Positions 1 through 8,727 are shown, numbered from the stretch's first letter. The stretch: 64,000 nt of DNA from Stenotrophomonas bentonitica (GCF_013185915.1 NZ_JAAZUH010000002.1:682001-746000); one strand, 5' to 3'. The notes: generated from the sequence alone by a model not told the origin. Translations and numbers: made by a program.

Positions 1-2
1 GG

Positions 3-968
3 CTGGCCTGCGCCGGCCTGGCCGAGGGCAGGGCGCAGTCGCCGCCGCCGGAGGTGATCGACCTGGCCCCGGTCGTGGTGTCCGGGGTGCAGCCCGGGCC
101 CGGCATGTGGCAGGTACGCAACGCGCAGGGCCACACCCTGTGGATCCTGGGCACGGTGTCGCCGCTGCCGGCCAGGCTGGACTGGCGCGCCGACGAGGTC
201 GAAGCGGTGATCGCCAGTGCGGACGCGATACTGGGTTCGCCGGGCTGGTCGCTGGATGCCGACGTGGGTTTCTTCGGCCGGCTGACCCTGCTGCCGTCGG
301 CCATGAAAGCCGCGCACGATCCCGAAGGGCGGCGCCTGCAGGAGATCCTTCCCGCCGATCTGTACGCGCGCTGGCAGCCCCTCAAGCAGCGCTACCTCGG
401 TCGCGGCGATGGCGTTGAGAAAGACCGGCCGCTGGTGGCGGCGACACGGCTGTACGCCGCCGCGCTGGACGAGGTCGGGCTGACCCCGCGTTCGGGCGTG
501 GGAAAACAGCTGTCGAAGGCCTACAAGCGACGCGGGTTGACGCCGGTCTTAACCAAGGTCGAGATCAAGGTCGACGATCCCCGCAAGGCGTTGAAGGAAG
601 TGCGCGCCAGTACGCTGCAGGACGTGACCTGCCTGCAGCGCACGCTGGACGTGGTCGAACACCAGCTGCCGCTGCTGGTTGAACGCGCCAATGCATGGGC
701 CGTAGGCGACACCGAGGCGCTGCAGCAGCTGGCACTGAAGAGCCAGTACGACGCCTGCGTGGGCGCCATCGCCAGCAGCGAGCTGGGACAACGCCGTGGC
801 ATGACCCAGCTGGACGCACGCGCGTCCGCGAAGTGGCTGGCCGCTGCACGCGATGCACTGGCGAGGCACCCGGTGACCTTCGCCACGGTACCGGTGCATT
901 CGCTGGTCGAGCCGGGCGGGTACCTCGACCGGCTGCGCCAGGCCGGTTACGCCGTGCAGTCGCCCTGA
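3..968 (+). CDS. TraB/GumN-family protein, 5' end outside window
   Basis: The open frame enters from the left edge (first complete codon at 3) and ends at TGA 966-968, giving 321 visible residues. The first visible residues (LACAGLAEGRAQ) look like the end of a signal peptide, so the product is probably exported and only a few codons are missing. The segment WQVRNAQGHTLWILGTV followed by a proline-rich turn resembles the start of the TraB/PrgY/GumN domain, a family of uncertain, possibly proteolytic function named for xanthan-cluster gene gumN. The His that usually follows the LxGTx motif is Ser here (LGTVSPLP), so this may be a divergent or inactive branch. The family call is by motif recall only. 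Confidence 0.7.
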   Translation: MACAGLAEGRAQSPPPEVIDLAPVVVSGVQPGPGMWQVRNAQGHTLWILGTVSPLPARLDWRADEVEAVIASADAILGSPGWSLDADVGFFGRLTLLPSAMKAAHDPEGRRLQEILPADLYARWQPLKQRYLGRGDGVEKDRPLVAATRLYAAALDEVGLTPRSGVGKQLSKAYKRRGLTPVLTKVEIKVDDPRKALKEVRASTLQDVTCLQRTLDVVEHQLPLLVERANAWAVGDTEALQQLALKSQYDACVGAIASSELGQRRGMTQLDARASAKWLAAARDALARHPVTFATVPVHSLVEPGGYLDRLRQAGYAVQSP

Positions 969-1041
969 AGATCGGCCCGCGCGTCTTTTCCACCGCGCAG
1001 GCTTCATGGCATAGTCGTCTCGACTACACCGGGGGGTGCAT

Positions 1042-1497
1042 ATGGCATTGCACGCGTTCGCCTACGTCAGCGAAGCGGTCGAAGGAATCGACGGGTCGGA
1101 CATCGACCGCATACTCGCCGCCGCGTCCAGCTTCAACAAGGTCACCGGTGTCACGGGTGTCCTGATGTTCGACGGCCAGCGTTTCCTGCAGTACCTGGAA
1201 GGACCGGACGATGGCGTCGCCTCGGTCGAACAGCGCGTCCTGAATGCCCGAAGCCACCTGCGCGTCCGCGCGCTGGCGCGTGGCGAAGTGGCCACCCGCC
1301 ATTTCCCGCGCTGGACCATGGCGTCGTCCCGGATCGACCCGGACGTGATGAGCGCGATCGTCGACGCCGAGTGGCCGGGATTCAGCGCGGCCCCACCGGT
1401 GGAGGGCCAGCGGCGGGTGGGTTTCGCGCGCCTGCTGGAGCTTTGGACCGGTGTCTCCGGCGAGCTGGAGCCGGCCGCAGTGACCCTCGGTTCGTGA
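1042..1497 (+). CDS. BLUF-domain blue-light sensor
   Basis: This 151-residue protein is essentially a single BLUF domain (sensor of blue light using FAD). The flavin-binding residues fall where expected: Tyr8 in FAYVS, Asn32 in SFNKVTGVTG and Gln50 in RFLQYLEG. They correspond to the Tyr/Asn/Gln photocycle triad of AppA and BlrB. The later segment FPRWTM matches the semi-conserved Trp/Met region of beta-5. No EAL, GGDEF or other output domain is fused, so signalling would need a partner protein. ATG 1042 was chosen over the in-frame GTG two codons earlier because a G-rich stretch (1030-1036) sits at ribosome-binding distance. It stands alone between unrelated genes. Confidence 0.88.
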   Translation: MALHAFAYVSEAVEGIDGSDIDRILAAASSFNKVTGVTGVLMFDGQRFLQYLEGPDDGVASVEQRVLNARSHLRVRALARGEVATRHFPRWTMASSRIDPDVMSAIVDAEWPGFSAAPPVEGQRRVGFARLLELWTGVSGELEPAAVTLGS

Positions 1498-1537
1498 TTG
1501 CGTGCGCGCCGTAACAGAAAGATCACAGTGCAGCGCC

Positions 1538-1670
1538 TACGATGTGTCTACCAGCTGTGACCGGTCCGGGGGAGGCCCCCGGGGTTGTCTGAAAGGGTAG
1601 TAACCGCAGCTGGACCACTTTGTTGGCCGTCGTCCGTACTCTCCGCGGGCGGCGGCTTTGTTCTTTGTAG
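1538..1670 (+). ncRNA. candidate structured small RNA with intrinsic terminator
   Basis: No convincing gene lies between the BLUF stop (1497) and the dehydrogenase start (1726), but the sequence is highly structured. CCAGCTG (1551-1557) can pair with CAGCTGG (about 1608-1614). Between them lies the hairpin CCGGGGG-AGG-CCCCCGG. At 1626-1656 GCCGTCGTCCG pairs with CGGGCGGCGGC (11 pairs, two of them G-U), followed by a U-rich tail. TACGAT at 1538-1543 could be a -10 box, though no good -35 is visible. Either a free-standing RNA of about 120 nt or a leader attenuator for the downstream gene would fit. I do not recognise it as a known family. Confidence 0.5.
1626..1666 (+). terminator. Rho-independent terminator of the candidate RNA
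   Basis: An 11-pair GC-rich stem with a 9-nt loop is followed by TTTGTTCTTT. It lies 60 nt before the dehydrogenase start, so it ends either an independent small RNA or an attenuated leader. Confidence 0.6.
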
Positions 1671-1725
1671 GCCTGCCCGCGACACGTTAGGCTTGTCGCA
1701 CCTGCATCCTGCCTCCTGGCCACGA

Positions 1726-3033
1726 ATGATCGAATCCAACCTGCCGTTCCCGCACGCGGCCAGCGCCGCTGCGCAGGCGCGCATCTGCGTCATCGGGCTG
1801 GGCTATGTGGGGTTGCCGCTGACCGTGGCCTTCGGCGCGGTGCACCCGACCCTGGGCTATGACATCGATACGGCACGGGTCACCGAGCTGCAGCAGGGCC
1901 GCGACCACACCCTGGAACTGGAACCGCAAGAGCTGGCTGCGGCGGTGCAGGCGCGCTACAGCGCCGACCCGGCCGACCTGGCCGACTGCAACGTCTACAT
2001 CGTCACCGTGCCCACCCCGATCGATGCGCACGAGCAGCCGGATCTCGGCCCGCTGCGCGCCGCCAGCACCCTGATTGCCAGCGTGCTCAAGCCGGGCGAC
2101 CTGGTGATCTACGAATCCACCGTGTATCCGGGCACCACCGAAGAAGTGTGCGTGCCGCTGCTGGAAGCTGGCTCCGGCCTGCGCTTCAACCAGGACTTCC
2201 ACTGCGGCTACAGCCCGGAGCGGATCAACCCGGGCGACCGCCAGCGACGCCTTGCCGACATCCGCAAGATCACCTCCGGCTCCACCGCCGAAGTGGCTGC
2301 GGTGGTCGACGCGCTGTATGCGCGCATCATCCATGCCGGCACCTGGCCGGCGCCGTCGATCCGCGTGGCCGAGGCGGCCAAGGTGATCGAGAACATCCAG
2401 CGCGACGTCAACATCGCGCTGGTCAACGAACTGGCGCTGATCTTCGACCGGCTCGGCATCGACACCCAGGACGTGCTCGATGCCGCCGGCAGCAAGTGGA
2501 ACTTCCTGCCGTTCCGGCCGGGCCTGGTCGGTGGGCACTGTATCGGCGTGGACCCGTACTACCTGCTGCACAAGTCCGAGAGCGTGGGCTACCACCCCGA
2601 CCTCATCCACACCGCGCGCCAGGTCAACAACCGGGTTGGCGCGCACGTGGCGCAGCGCGTGCTGGCGCTGCTGCAGGCGCGGGGCCACGCGGTGCCGCAG
2701 GCGCGCGTGCTGGTGCTGGGCGTGACCTTCAAGGAGAACTGCCCGGACCTGCGCAACAGCCGTGCGCTGGAGCTGGCCCAGTCGCTGCAGGACGCCGGCG
2801 CCCGGGTACAGGTGCAGGACCCGTGGGTGGGGCCGGCCACGTTGCAGGGCAGTGGCCTGCAGTGGGTGGACACGCCGGACCCGCAGGGCTACGACGCGGT
2901 GGTGCTGGCGGTGGCGCATGACCGGTTCCGGACCATGGACCGCGCCGCGATCCAGGCGCTGCTGCGCCCGGACGGGGTGGTGTACGACGTGAAGTCGGTC
3001 TGGCCGCGCGACGTGGTCGACGACCGGCTATAG
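1726..3033 (+). CDS. nucleotide-sugar dehydrogenase (TviB/WbpA-type UDP-sugar 6-dehydrogenase)
   Basis: The 435-residue enzyme belongs to the UDP-glucose/GDP-mannose dehydrogenase family, which oxidises C6 of a UDP-sugar to the uronic acid with two NAD+. The Rossmann motif GLGYVG is at residues 24-29, the ESTVYPGTTE segment follows, and the catalytic Cys272 sits in GGHCIGVDPYYL. The TFKENCPDLRNS stretch is typical of the UDP-GalNAc/UDP-GlcNAc branch (TviB/VipA, WbpA/WbpO) rather than plain UDP-glucose dehydrogenase. ATG 1726 was chosen because the frame upstream (from 1585) runs through the structured non-coding segment. No glycosyltransferase or polymerase gene flanks it, so the polysaccharide it serves is unknown. 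Confidence 0.88.
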   Translation: MIESNLPFPHAASAAAQARICVIGLGYVGLPLTVAFGAVHPTLGYDIDTARVTELQQGRDHTLELEPQELAAAVQARYSADPADLADCNVYIVTVPTPIDAHEQPDLGPLRAASTLIASVLKPGDLVIYESTVYPGTTEEVCVPLLEAGSGLRFNQDFHCGYSPERINPGDRQRRLADIRKITSGSTAEVAAVVDALYARIIHAGTWPAPSIRVAEAAKVIENIQRDVNIALVNELALIFDRLGIDTQDVLDAAGSKWNFLPFRPGLVGGHCIGVDPYYLLHKSESVGYHPDLIHTARQVNNRVGAHVAQRVLALLQARGHAVPQARVLVLGVTFKENCPDLRNSRALELAQSLQDAGARVQVQDPWVGPATLQGSGLQWVDTPDPQGYDAVVLAVAHDRFRTMDRAAIQALLRPDGVVYDVKSVWPRDVVDDRL

Positions 3034-3080
3034 ACCGGAACGGTTGTAGACTCCGCCGCATGTGTTGATTGAGGAACGCC

Positions 3081-4703
3081 ATGCACCGGTATCTGGTCTA
3101 CGTGCTCGCCATCCTGTTGTTCCCGCTCTGCGTCTGGCTGGCCACGATCTGGCCGGCCTGGTACTGGGGCGTGGGGATCACCGCGGCCATGGTCGCGATC
3201 GGTACCTGGGACCTGGTCCAGAAGCGCAGCACGCTGCGCCGCAACTACCCGGTGCTGGCCCACTTCCGCTATGGGCTGGAATCGATCGGGCCGGAGATCC
3301 GCCAGTACTTCGTGCAGAGCGACCTGGAAGACGTGCCGTTCTCGCGCCAGCAGCGCGCGCTGATCTACCAGCGCTCCAAGAACGAAATGGACGTCGTGCC
3401 GTTCGGCACGCTGCGCAGCACCTATGCGGTGGACTACGAGTGGATCAACCACTCGCTGGCGCCCACCGAAGTGGCCGACCATGATTTCCGCGTGCTGATC
3501 GGGCCGAACTGCGCCAAGCCGTACTCGGCCAGTGTGTTCAACATCTCGGCGATGAGCTTCGGCTCGCTGTCGGCCAATGCGATCCGCGCGCTCAATGAAG
3601 GCGCGCGGCGCGGTGGGTTCTACCACGACACCGGCGAAGGTTCGATCTCGCCGTACCACCGCGAAATGGGCGGCGACCTGGTGTGGGAAATCGGCTCGGG
3701 CTACTTCGGCTGCCGCGACGAACACGGCGGTTTCAGCGAAGAGCGGTTCGTGGCCAACGCCAACACCGACCAGGTACGCATGATCGAAATCAAGCTGTCG
3801 CAGGGCGCCAAGCCCGGCCATGGCGGCGTGCTGCCGGCGGCCAAGGTCAGCGCCGAGATCTCGGCCACGCGCGGCGTGCCGATGGGCGTGGACTGCGTGT
3901 CGCCGTCGAAGCATTCGGCGTTCAACACGCCGGTGGAACTGCTGCAGTTCGTTGCGCGGCTGCGCGAACTCTCCGGCGGCAAACCGGTGGGATTCAAGCT
4001 TGCAATTGGACATCCGTGGGAGTGGTTCGGCATTGCCAAGGCGATGCAGGAAACCGGGCTGCTGCCGGACTTCATCGTGGTCGACGGTGCCGAAGGCGGA
4101 ACCGGCGCGGCGCCGGCGGAGTTCATCGACCATGTCGGCGTGCCGATGCACGAGGCGCTGCTGCTGGTGCACAACACGCTGGTCGGGCTGGACCTGCGCG
4201 ACCGCATCCGGGTCGGCGCGGCCGGCAAGGTAAGCAGTGCGTTCGAGATCGCCCGCACCATCGCGCTGGGCGCGGACTGGTGCAATGCCGGGCGCGGTTT
4301 CATGTTCGCGCTGGGCTGCATCCAGTCGCTGAGCTGCCACAGCGACCGCTGCCCGACCGGTATCGCCACCCAGAATCCGAACCGCTGGCGGCACCTGGAC
4401 GCGGCCGACAAGGCCACCCGCGTGCACAACTACCACGAGAACACCCTGCGCGCGCTGCGCGACCTGCTCTGCGCGGCCGGCCTGCAGCACCCGGCCGAGC
4501 TGGGCCCGGAGCACATCGTGCGCCGCGTCTCCCCGGTCGAGATCCGCTCGCTGGCCTCGCTGTACCGCTACCTCAGCCCCGGTGAACTGCTGCGCCGCGT
4601 CCCCGACCACGCCGTCTTCCACGACTTCTGGTCCGACGCCCGCAGCGACTCGTTCGAGCCGCCGGCGCGCATCCGGGCATTGCGTAACAGCAAATCGCGG
4701 TAG
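3081..4703 (+). CDS. membrane-anchored FMN-binding glutamate synthase-family protein
   Basis: The 540-residue protein starts with two hydrophobic helices (about residues 3-45) and continues with a glutamate-synthase central/FMN domain. Visible are SAMSFGSLSANAIRALNEG, HTGEGSISPYHR-like text, GAKPGHGGVLP and the phosphate-binding VVDGAEGGTGAAP. The iron-sulfur cysteines lie in CHSDRCPTGIATQNP near residues 419-424. The family resembles the alpha-subunit core of GltB but lacks the glutaminase domain, so its electron acceptor and substrate are unproven. ATG 3081 follows a GAGG box. The TAG stop (4701-4703) is part of the GTAG end of a SMAG palindrome. Confidence 0.85.
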   Translation: MHRYLVYVLAILLFPLCVWLATIWPAWYWGVGITAAMVAIGTWDLVQKRSTLRRNYPVLAHFRYGLESIGPEIRQYFVQSDLEDVPFSRQQRALIYQRSKNEMDVVPFGTLRSTYAVDYEWINHSLAPTEVADHDFRVLIGPNCAKPYSASVFNISAMSFGSLSANAIRALNEGARRGGFYHDTGEGSISPYHREMGGDLVWEIGSGYFGCRDEHGGFSEERFVANANTDQVRMIEIKLSQGAKPGHGGVLPAAKVSAEISATRGVPMGVDCVSPSKHSAFNTPVELLQFVARLRELSGGKPVGFKLAIGHPWEWFGIAKAMQETGLLPDFIVVDGAEGGTGAAPAEFIDHVGVPMHEALLLVHNTLVGLDLRDRIRVGAAGKVSSAFEIARTIALGADWCNAGRGFMFALGCIQSLSCHSDRCPTGIATQNPNRWRHLDAADKATRVHNYHENTLRALRDLLCAAGLQHPAELGPEHIVRRVSPVEIRSLASLYRYLSPGELLRRVPDHAVFHDFWSDARSDSFEPPARIRALRNSKSR

Positions 4704-4752
4704 AGCCGGGCTCTGCCCGGCATGCCGGAAGCCGGGCAGAGCCCGGCTCTAC
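4700..4752. repeat. SMAG-type palindromic dimer (GTAG ends facing outward)
   Basis: Two copies of a GTAGAGCCGGGCTC / GCCCGGC hairpin lie head-to-head, separated by a few bases, giving a near-perfect 53-bp inverted repeat with GTAG at one end and CTAC at the other. It fills the whole gap between two convergent genes, and each outer GTAG contributes the TAG stop codon of its neighbour. It could act as a bidirectional terminator or mRNA-stabilising element. Confidence 0.85.
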
Positions 4753-5990
4753 GCCAGGAACTCCACGACCCCACGCCCCGCCCGCAACCCGCTCGCGAAG
4801 CACGCGGTCAGCAGGTACCCGCCGGTCGGCGCTTCCCAGTCCAGCATCTCGCCGGCACAGAACGTGCCGGGCATCGCGCGCAGCATCAACTGCGCATCCA
4901 GGGCCTCCAGCCGAACCCCGCCGGCGGTGCTGATCACCTCGGCGATCGGGCGCGGTCGCAGCAGCGACAGCGGCAGGCGCTTCAGCGCAGTGGCCACGGC
5001 CTCGGCCGGCAGATCGCCCGCCTGCCTGCCCAGCACCTCGAACAGCAGTGCCGACTTCACCCCGCCCAGGCCAAGCTGGCGACGCAGGTGCTCTCCGAAA
5101 CTGCGGCCCTGGCGCGGCTTGCGCAGCTTCTCCAGCACCTGCGCTTCGTTCTGTCCGGGCAGCAGGTCGAGCTGCACGACCACCTCGCCATCGCGCGCCA
5201 GCGTGTCGCGCAGGTCGGCCGCCATCGCGTATACCAGGCTGCCTTCGATGCCGTCGGCGCTGATCACGCATTCGCCCTGCTGCGAACGCGGCTGGCCGTC
5301 CAGCGCGGTCCAGTGGGCCACCACCGGCTTGAGCGGCGCACCGGCCTGGCGTTCGCGGAAGTAGGGCGTCCAGGCGATGTCGAACCCGCAGTTGGCCGGC
5401 TTGATCGGCGCGATCTCCACGCCGCGCGCGGCCACCGGTGCCACCCACGCCGCATCCGAACCGAGCTCGGGCCAGCTGCCGCCGCCCATCGCCAGCACCA
5501 CGGCATCGGCCTGCACGCGCACCACGCCCTCGGGCGTTTCGAACTGCAGCGCGCCGTCCTCGTCCCAGCCGGTCCAGCGGTGCTGCACATGGAAACGCAC
5601 CCCGGACTCCTTCAGGCGCCGCACCCAGCCGCGCAGCAGCGGCGCCGCCTTGCGGTCCATCGGAAACACCCGGCCGGAGCTGCCGACGTAGGTGTCGATG
5701 CCGAAGCCCTGCGCCCACGCACGCAGCGCGGGGCCGTCGAAATCGGCGAGCCACGCGCCAACCTCCGCGGCGCGCTCGCGGTAACGCGCCACGAACACGT
5801 CCAGCGGATCGGAATGGGTCAGGTTCAGGCCGCCCTTGCCGGCGATCAGGAACTTGCGCCCGGGCGAGCCCTTGGCCTCGTACACGTCCACGGCATGGCC
5901 GGCGGCGCGCACGGTTTCGGCCGCCATCAGCCCGGCCGGGCCGCCACCGATGATGGCCACGCGTCGCATCGCGGGTACTGCTTCGTCCAT
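4749..5990 (-). CDS. BaiN/HI0933-type NAD(P)/FAD-dependent oxidoreductase
   Basis: The 413-residue flavoprotein opens with RRVAIIGGGPAGLMAAE, the dinucleotide-binding loop for FAD. The HI0933/BaiN-family block GRKFLIAGKGGLNLTHS follows, and GTFCAGEMLDWEAPTGGY near the C-terminus is the second FAD contact. This family is reported to reduce enones or act as a general flavin oxidoreductase; the substrate here is unknown. An alternative Met (MRRVAII) lies seven codons in. The gene starts 5 bp after the FKBP stop, so the two are probably co-transcribed. Its TAG stop lies inside the SMAG dimer shared with the convergent gene. Confidence 0.85.
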   Translation of the reverse strand: MDEAVPAMRRVAIIGGGPAGLMAAETVRAAGHAVDVYEAKGSPGRKFLIAGKGGLNLTHSDPLDVFVARYRERAAEVGAWLADFDGPALRAWAQGFGIDTYVGSSGRVFPMDRKAAPLLRGWVRRLKESGVRFHVQHRWTGWDEDGALQFETPEGVVRVQADAVVLAMGGGSWPELGSDAAWVAPVAARGVEIAPIKPANCGFDIAWTPYFRERQAGAPLKPVVAHWTALDGQPRSQQGECVISADGIEGSLVYAMAADLRDTLARDGEVVVQLDLLPGQNEAQVLEKLRKPRQGRSFGEHLRRQLGLGGVKSALLFEVLGRQAGDLPAEAVATALKRLPLSLLRPRPIAEVISTAGGVRLEALDAQLMLRAMPGTFCAGEMLDWEAPTGGYLLTACFASGLRAGRGVVEFLA

Positions 5991-5995
5991 GCCGG

Positions 5996-6436
5996 TCAGC
6001 GCGGCTTGACGTCGAGCAGCTCCACGTCGAACACCAGCGAGGCGTTCGGCGGGATCGGGCCGGCGCCGGACGCGCCGTAGCCGTACTCGGCGGGAATCAT
6101 CAGGGTGCGCTTGCCGCCGACCTTCATGCCGGCAAACCCTTCGTCCCAGCCGCGGATGACCTGGCCCTTGCCCAGCCCGAAGCTGAACGGCTCGCCGCGA
6201 TCGACCGAGCTGTCGAACTTCTCGCCGTGCTTGTCGGCCGCCTTCTCGTCGTACACCCAGCCGGTGTAATGGACCACGATGGTGCTGCCCGGGGTGGCCT
6301 CGGCGCCGATGCCGGGCTGGGTGTCGATCTTCTCGAACGCGGCGATGCTGCCACCCGGCGGCGGCCCGGGCGGGGTACAGGCGGCCAGTAGCGAGAGCAG
6401 CGCGGGAACCAGCAGGAACTTCGGCAGACGACGCAT
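5996..6436 (-). CDS. FKBP-type peptidyl-prolyl cis-trans isomerase lipoprotein
   Basis: The 146-residue product has a lipoprotein signal peptide ending in the lipobox LLAAC (residues 16-20). A single FKBP domain follows: [43 protein letters not shown], and the C-terminal [11 protein letters not shown]. These are the conserved rotamase pocket residues. It should fold proline-containing proteins in the periplasm. ATG 6436 was taken as the start because it directly precedes the signal peptide; the longer open frame upstream overlaps the divergent gene at 6500 and has no family resemblance. It leads a probable two-gene operon with the flavoprotein. Confidence 0.9.
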   Translation of the reverse strand: MRRLPKFLLVPALLSLLAACTPPGPPPGGSIAAFEKIDTQPGIGAEATPGSTIVVHYTGWVYDEKAADKHGEKFDSSVDRGEPFSFGLGKGQVIRGWDEGFAGMKVGGKRTLMIPAEYGYGASGAGPIPPNASLVFDVELLDVKPR

Positions 6437-6499
6437 GGGCGGCACCGGTGGTAAAGGGGGACGCAAGGGTAGCGCATCGCCGGGCGCTATCATGGGCGG

Positions 6500-6865
6500 A
6501 TGTCGAAACTGCTGCTCAACCTGCGCAACGTCGCAGACGATGAAATCCAGGACGTGACCGCCCTGCTGGACCAGGCGGGCATCGCCCATTACCGGACCGA
6601 GCCCAGCCCCTGGGGGATCTCGTTCGGCGGCATCTGGGTCCGTGACGACGCCGACCAGCCGCGGGCCAAGGCACTCATGGCCGAGTACCAGCAGGCGCGC
6701 AGCGTGCGGGTCCGGGCCGAGCGCCAGGCCGCGCTGGACGACGGCAGCGCCGAAACCTTCGGCACGCTGCTGCGGCGCCGCCCGCTGTTCGTGGTGGCTG
6801 TGCTGGCCGGCATGCTGGTGGCCGCCGCCCTGGTGCTGCTGCCGTTCGTGCTGCTGCGCGGGTGA
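6500..6865 (+). CDS. DUF6164-type small membrane protein
   Basis: The 121-residue protein has a soluble N-terminal part (residues 1-90: [26 protein letters not shown] and [10 protein letters not shown]) that resembles putative signal-transducing PII-like folds. One strong C-terminal membrane helix (about residues 94-118, [23 protein letters not shown]) follows. The function is unknown. It is divergent from the FKBP gene and is followed after 35 bp by trhO on the same strand. The DUF assignment is from memory of similar Xanthomonad proteins. Confidence 0.7.
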   Translation: MSKLLLNLRNVADDEIQDVTALLDQAGIAHYRTEPSPWGISFGGIWVRDDADQPRAKALMAEYQQARSVRVRAERQAALDDGSAETFGTLLRRRPLFVVAVLAGMLVAAALVLLPFVLLRG

Positions 6866-6900
6866 ACGCCGGATTGGGCGGGGCCGGTTAAAATGAGCGG

Positions 6901-7647
6901 ATGATCGCCAATACCGCCGCCTACCACTTCACCCCCATTGCCGACCCGGACGCGCTGTGCGCCACGCTGCTGGAGCGCGCCGAAGCCGCCGACCTGCGCG
7001 GCACGGTGCTGGTGGCGGGCGAGGGCATCAACCTGTTCCTGGCCGGCAGCGAAGCGGGCATCGACGGCTTCTACGCTGCATTGCACGCCGACCCGCGCTT
7101 TGAAGGCATGCGGGTGAAGACCAGTTTCAGCCAGATGCAGCCGTTCGCCCGGCTCAAGGCCAAGGTCAAGCCCGAGATCATCAGCTTCCGCATCGACGAC
7201 GGCCAGCCGCTGGCCTACCCGCGCGCGCCCTCGGTGGACCCGGCCACGGTGCAGCGCTGGCTGCGCCAGGGCCACGACGATGCCGGCAAGCCGGTGGTGA
7301 TGCTCGACACCCGCAACACCCAGGAGATCGAGTTCGGCACCTTCCAGGACGCGCTGGTGCTGCCGATCACCAAGTTCACCGACCTGCCCGAGGCCCTGGC
7401 CCCGCATCGCGACGCGCTGCGCGACAGCACCGTGGTCAGTTTCTGCACTGGCGGCATCCGCTGTGAAAAGGCCGCGCTGTGGATGCGTAACGACGGCATG
7501 GACAACGTGCTGCAGCTCGAAGGCGGCATCCTCGGCTACTTCGAGGCGGTTGGCGGCGAAGGCTATGACGGCCGCTGCTTCGTCTTCGACGAACGCGTGG
7601 CGCTGGACCCGGCCCTGAACCCCATGGTCGATCACGCCGCGGAATGA
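6901..7647 (+). CDS. trhO: tRNA uridine(34) hydroxylase, rhodanese-domain
   Basis: TrhO (formerly YceA) makes 5-hydroxyuridine at position 34 of certain tRNAs, on the path to cmo5U/mcmo5U, using molecular oxygen. The 248-residue protein has the N-terminal domain [16 protein letters not shown] and a rhodanese domain with [17 protein letters not shown]. The active-site loop is [15 protein letters not shown] with its Cys pair. The stretch [12 protein letters not shown] is diagnostic for the family. It is slightly shorter than E. coli TrhO, lacking part of the C-terminal extension. The ATG sits 35 bp after the DUF6164 gene. Confidence 0.9.
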   Translation: MIANTAAYHFTPIADPDALCATLLERAEAADLRGTVLVAGEGINLFLAGSEAGIDGFYAALHADPRFEGMRVKTSFSQMQPFARLKAKVKPEIISFRIDDGQPLAYPRAPSVDPATVQRWLRQGHDDAGKPVVMLDTRNTQEIEFGTFQDALVLPITKFTDLPEALAPHRDALRDSTVVSFCTGGIRCEKAALWMRNDGMDNVLQLEGGILGYFEAVGGEGYDGRCFVFDERVALDPALNPMVDHAAE

Positions 7648-7737
7648 CCCGCGCGGGAATCAGCATCCCGCCAACGCCCATGGAATCGGCCGCTGGGCGC
7701 CCCATCTCAGGTGCATAACCTGGAATGGAACGCGTCC

Positions 7738-8727
7738 ATGCAATTGTCGATTCTCGATCTGGCCCCGGTCTGCGAAGGCAGCGACACCACCGCCGCCTTC
7801 GCCAACATGCTGGACCTGGCCCAGCACGCCGAAGGCTGGGGCTACCACCGCTACTGGCTGGCGGAACACCACAACATGCCCGGCATCGCCAGCGCTGCCA
7901 CGGCGGTGCTGATCGGGCACGTGGCCGGCGGCACCCAGCGGATCCGGGTCGGCGCCGGCGGCATCATGCTGCCCAACCACTCCCCGCTGCAGGTGGCCGA
8001 GCAGTTCGGCACGCTGGCCTCGCTGTACCCGGACCGGATCGATCTCGGCCTGGGCCGCGCGCCGGGCACCGACCAGCCGACCGCACGCGCGCTGCGCCGG
8101 TATTTCGACAGCGCCGACCAGTTCCCGCAGGACGTGCGCGAACTGCTGCACTACTTCGAACCGGCCCAGCCGGGGCAGGCCGTGCGCGCGGTGCCGGGCG
8201 CCGGCATTCCGGTGCCGGTGTGGCTGCTGGGCTCGAGCCTGTTCAGCGCGCGGCTGGCCGCGGCGATGGGCCTGCCGTTCGCCTTCGCTTCGCACTTCGC
8301 GCCGGACGCGATGGATGAGGCGCTGGCGGTGTACCGCCGCGAGTTCCGTCCTTCCCAGTACCTGACCGCGCCGTACGCGGTGCTGGGCCTGAACGTGGTC
8401 GCCGCCGAATCCGAGGCGGAAGCCAGGCGCCTGTTCACCACCCAGCAGCAGAGCTTCGTCAACCTGCGGCGCGGCAAGCCCGGCCTGATCCCGCCGCCGA
8501 TCGACGACATCGAGGCGTTCTGGCAGCCGCACGAGAAGCTGGGCGTGCAGAACGCGCTGGCCTGTGCCGTTGTGGGCGACCTGCGCCAGGTCAGCGAAGG
8601 CATGGCCGCGTTCGCCGCGCGGCACAAGCCGGACGAACTGCTGCTCACCGCCAACATCTACGATCATGGTGCGCGCAAGCGTTCGTTTGGTCTGGCAATG
8701 CAGGCGTGGCAGTCGGCCACGCGTTGA
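7738..8727 (+). CDS. LLM-class flavin-dependent oxidoreductase (luciferase-like)
   Basis: The 329-residue protein belongs to the bacterial luciferase-like monooxygenase superfamily, which uses reduced FMN and oxygen on small organic substrates. Diagnostic segments are [51 protein letters not shown] and [17 protein letters not shown], typical of the MsnO8/YhbW subgroup. ATG 7738 is preferred over an in-frame GTG at 7711 because homologues start with the first beta strand (MQLSILDL). The substrate cannot be inferred from context. Confidence 0.87.
   Translation: MQLSILDLAPVCEGSDTTAAFANMLDLAQHAEGWGYHRYWLAEHHNMPGIASAATAVLIGHVAGGTQRIRVGAGGIMLPNHSPLQVAEQFGTLASLYPDRIDLGLGRAPGTDQPTARALRRYFDSADQFPQDVRELLHYFEPAQPGQAVRAVPGAGIPVPVWLLGSSLFSARLAAAMGLPFAFASHFAPDAMDEALAVYRREFRPSQYLTAPYAVLGLNVVAAESEAEARRLFTTQQQSFVNLRRGKPGLIPPPIDDIEAFWQPHEKLGVQNALACAVVGDLRQVSEGMAAFAARHKPDELLLTANIYDHGARKRSFGLAMQAWQSATR

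Noticed and set aside
1538..1670. 6S RNA identity for the structured segment
   Set aside because: Length and the absence of the large open central bubble do not fit, and 6S genes in this group usually sit near zapA, which is not here.
1585..1725. N-terminal extension of the UDP-sugar dehydrogenase to 1585
   Set aside because: It would translate the structured RNA and its terminator and adds 47 residues unlike any dehydrogenase N-terminus.
2889..4622. 577-codon open frame on the minus strand opposite the glutamate-synthase-like gene
   Set aside because: It is His/Arg/Gln-rich, has no recognisable domain and mirrors the third-position GC bias of the real gene on the other strand.
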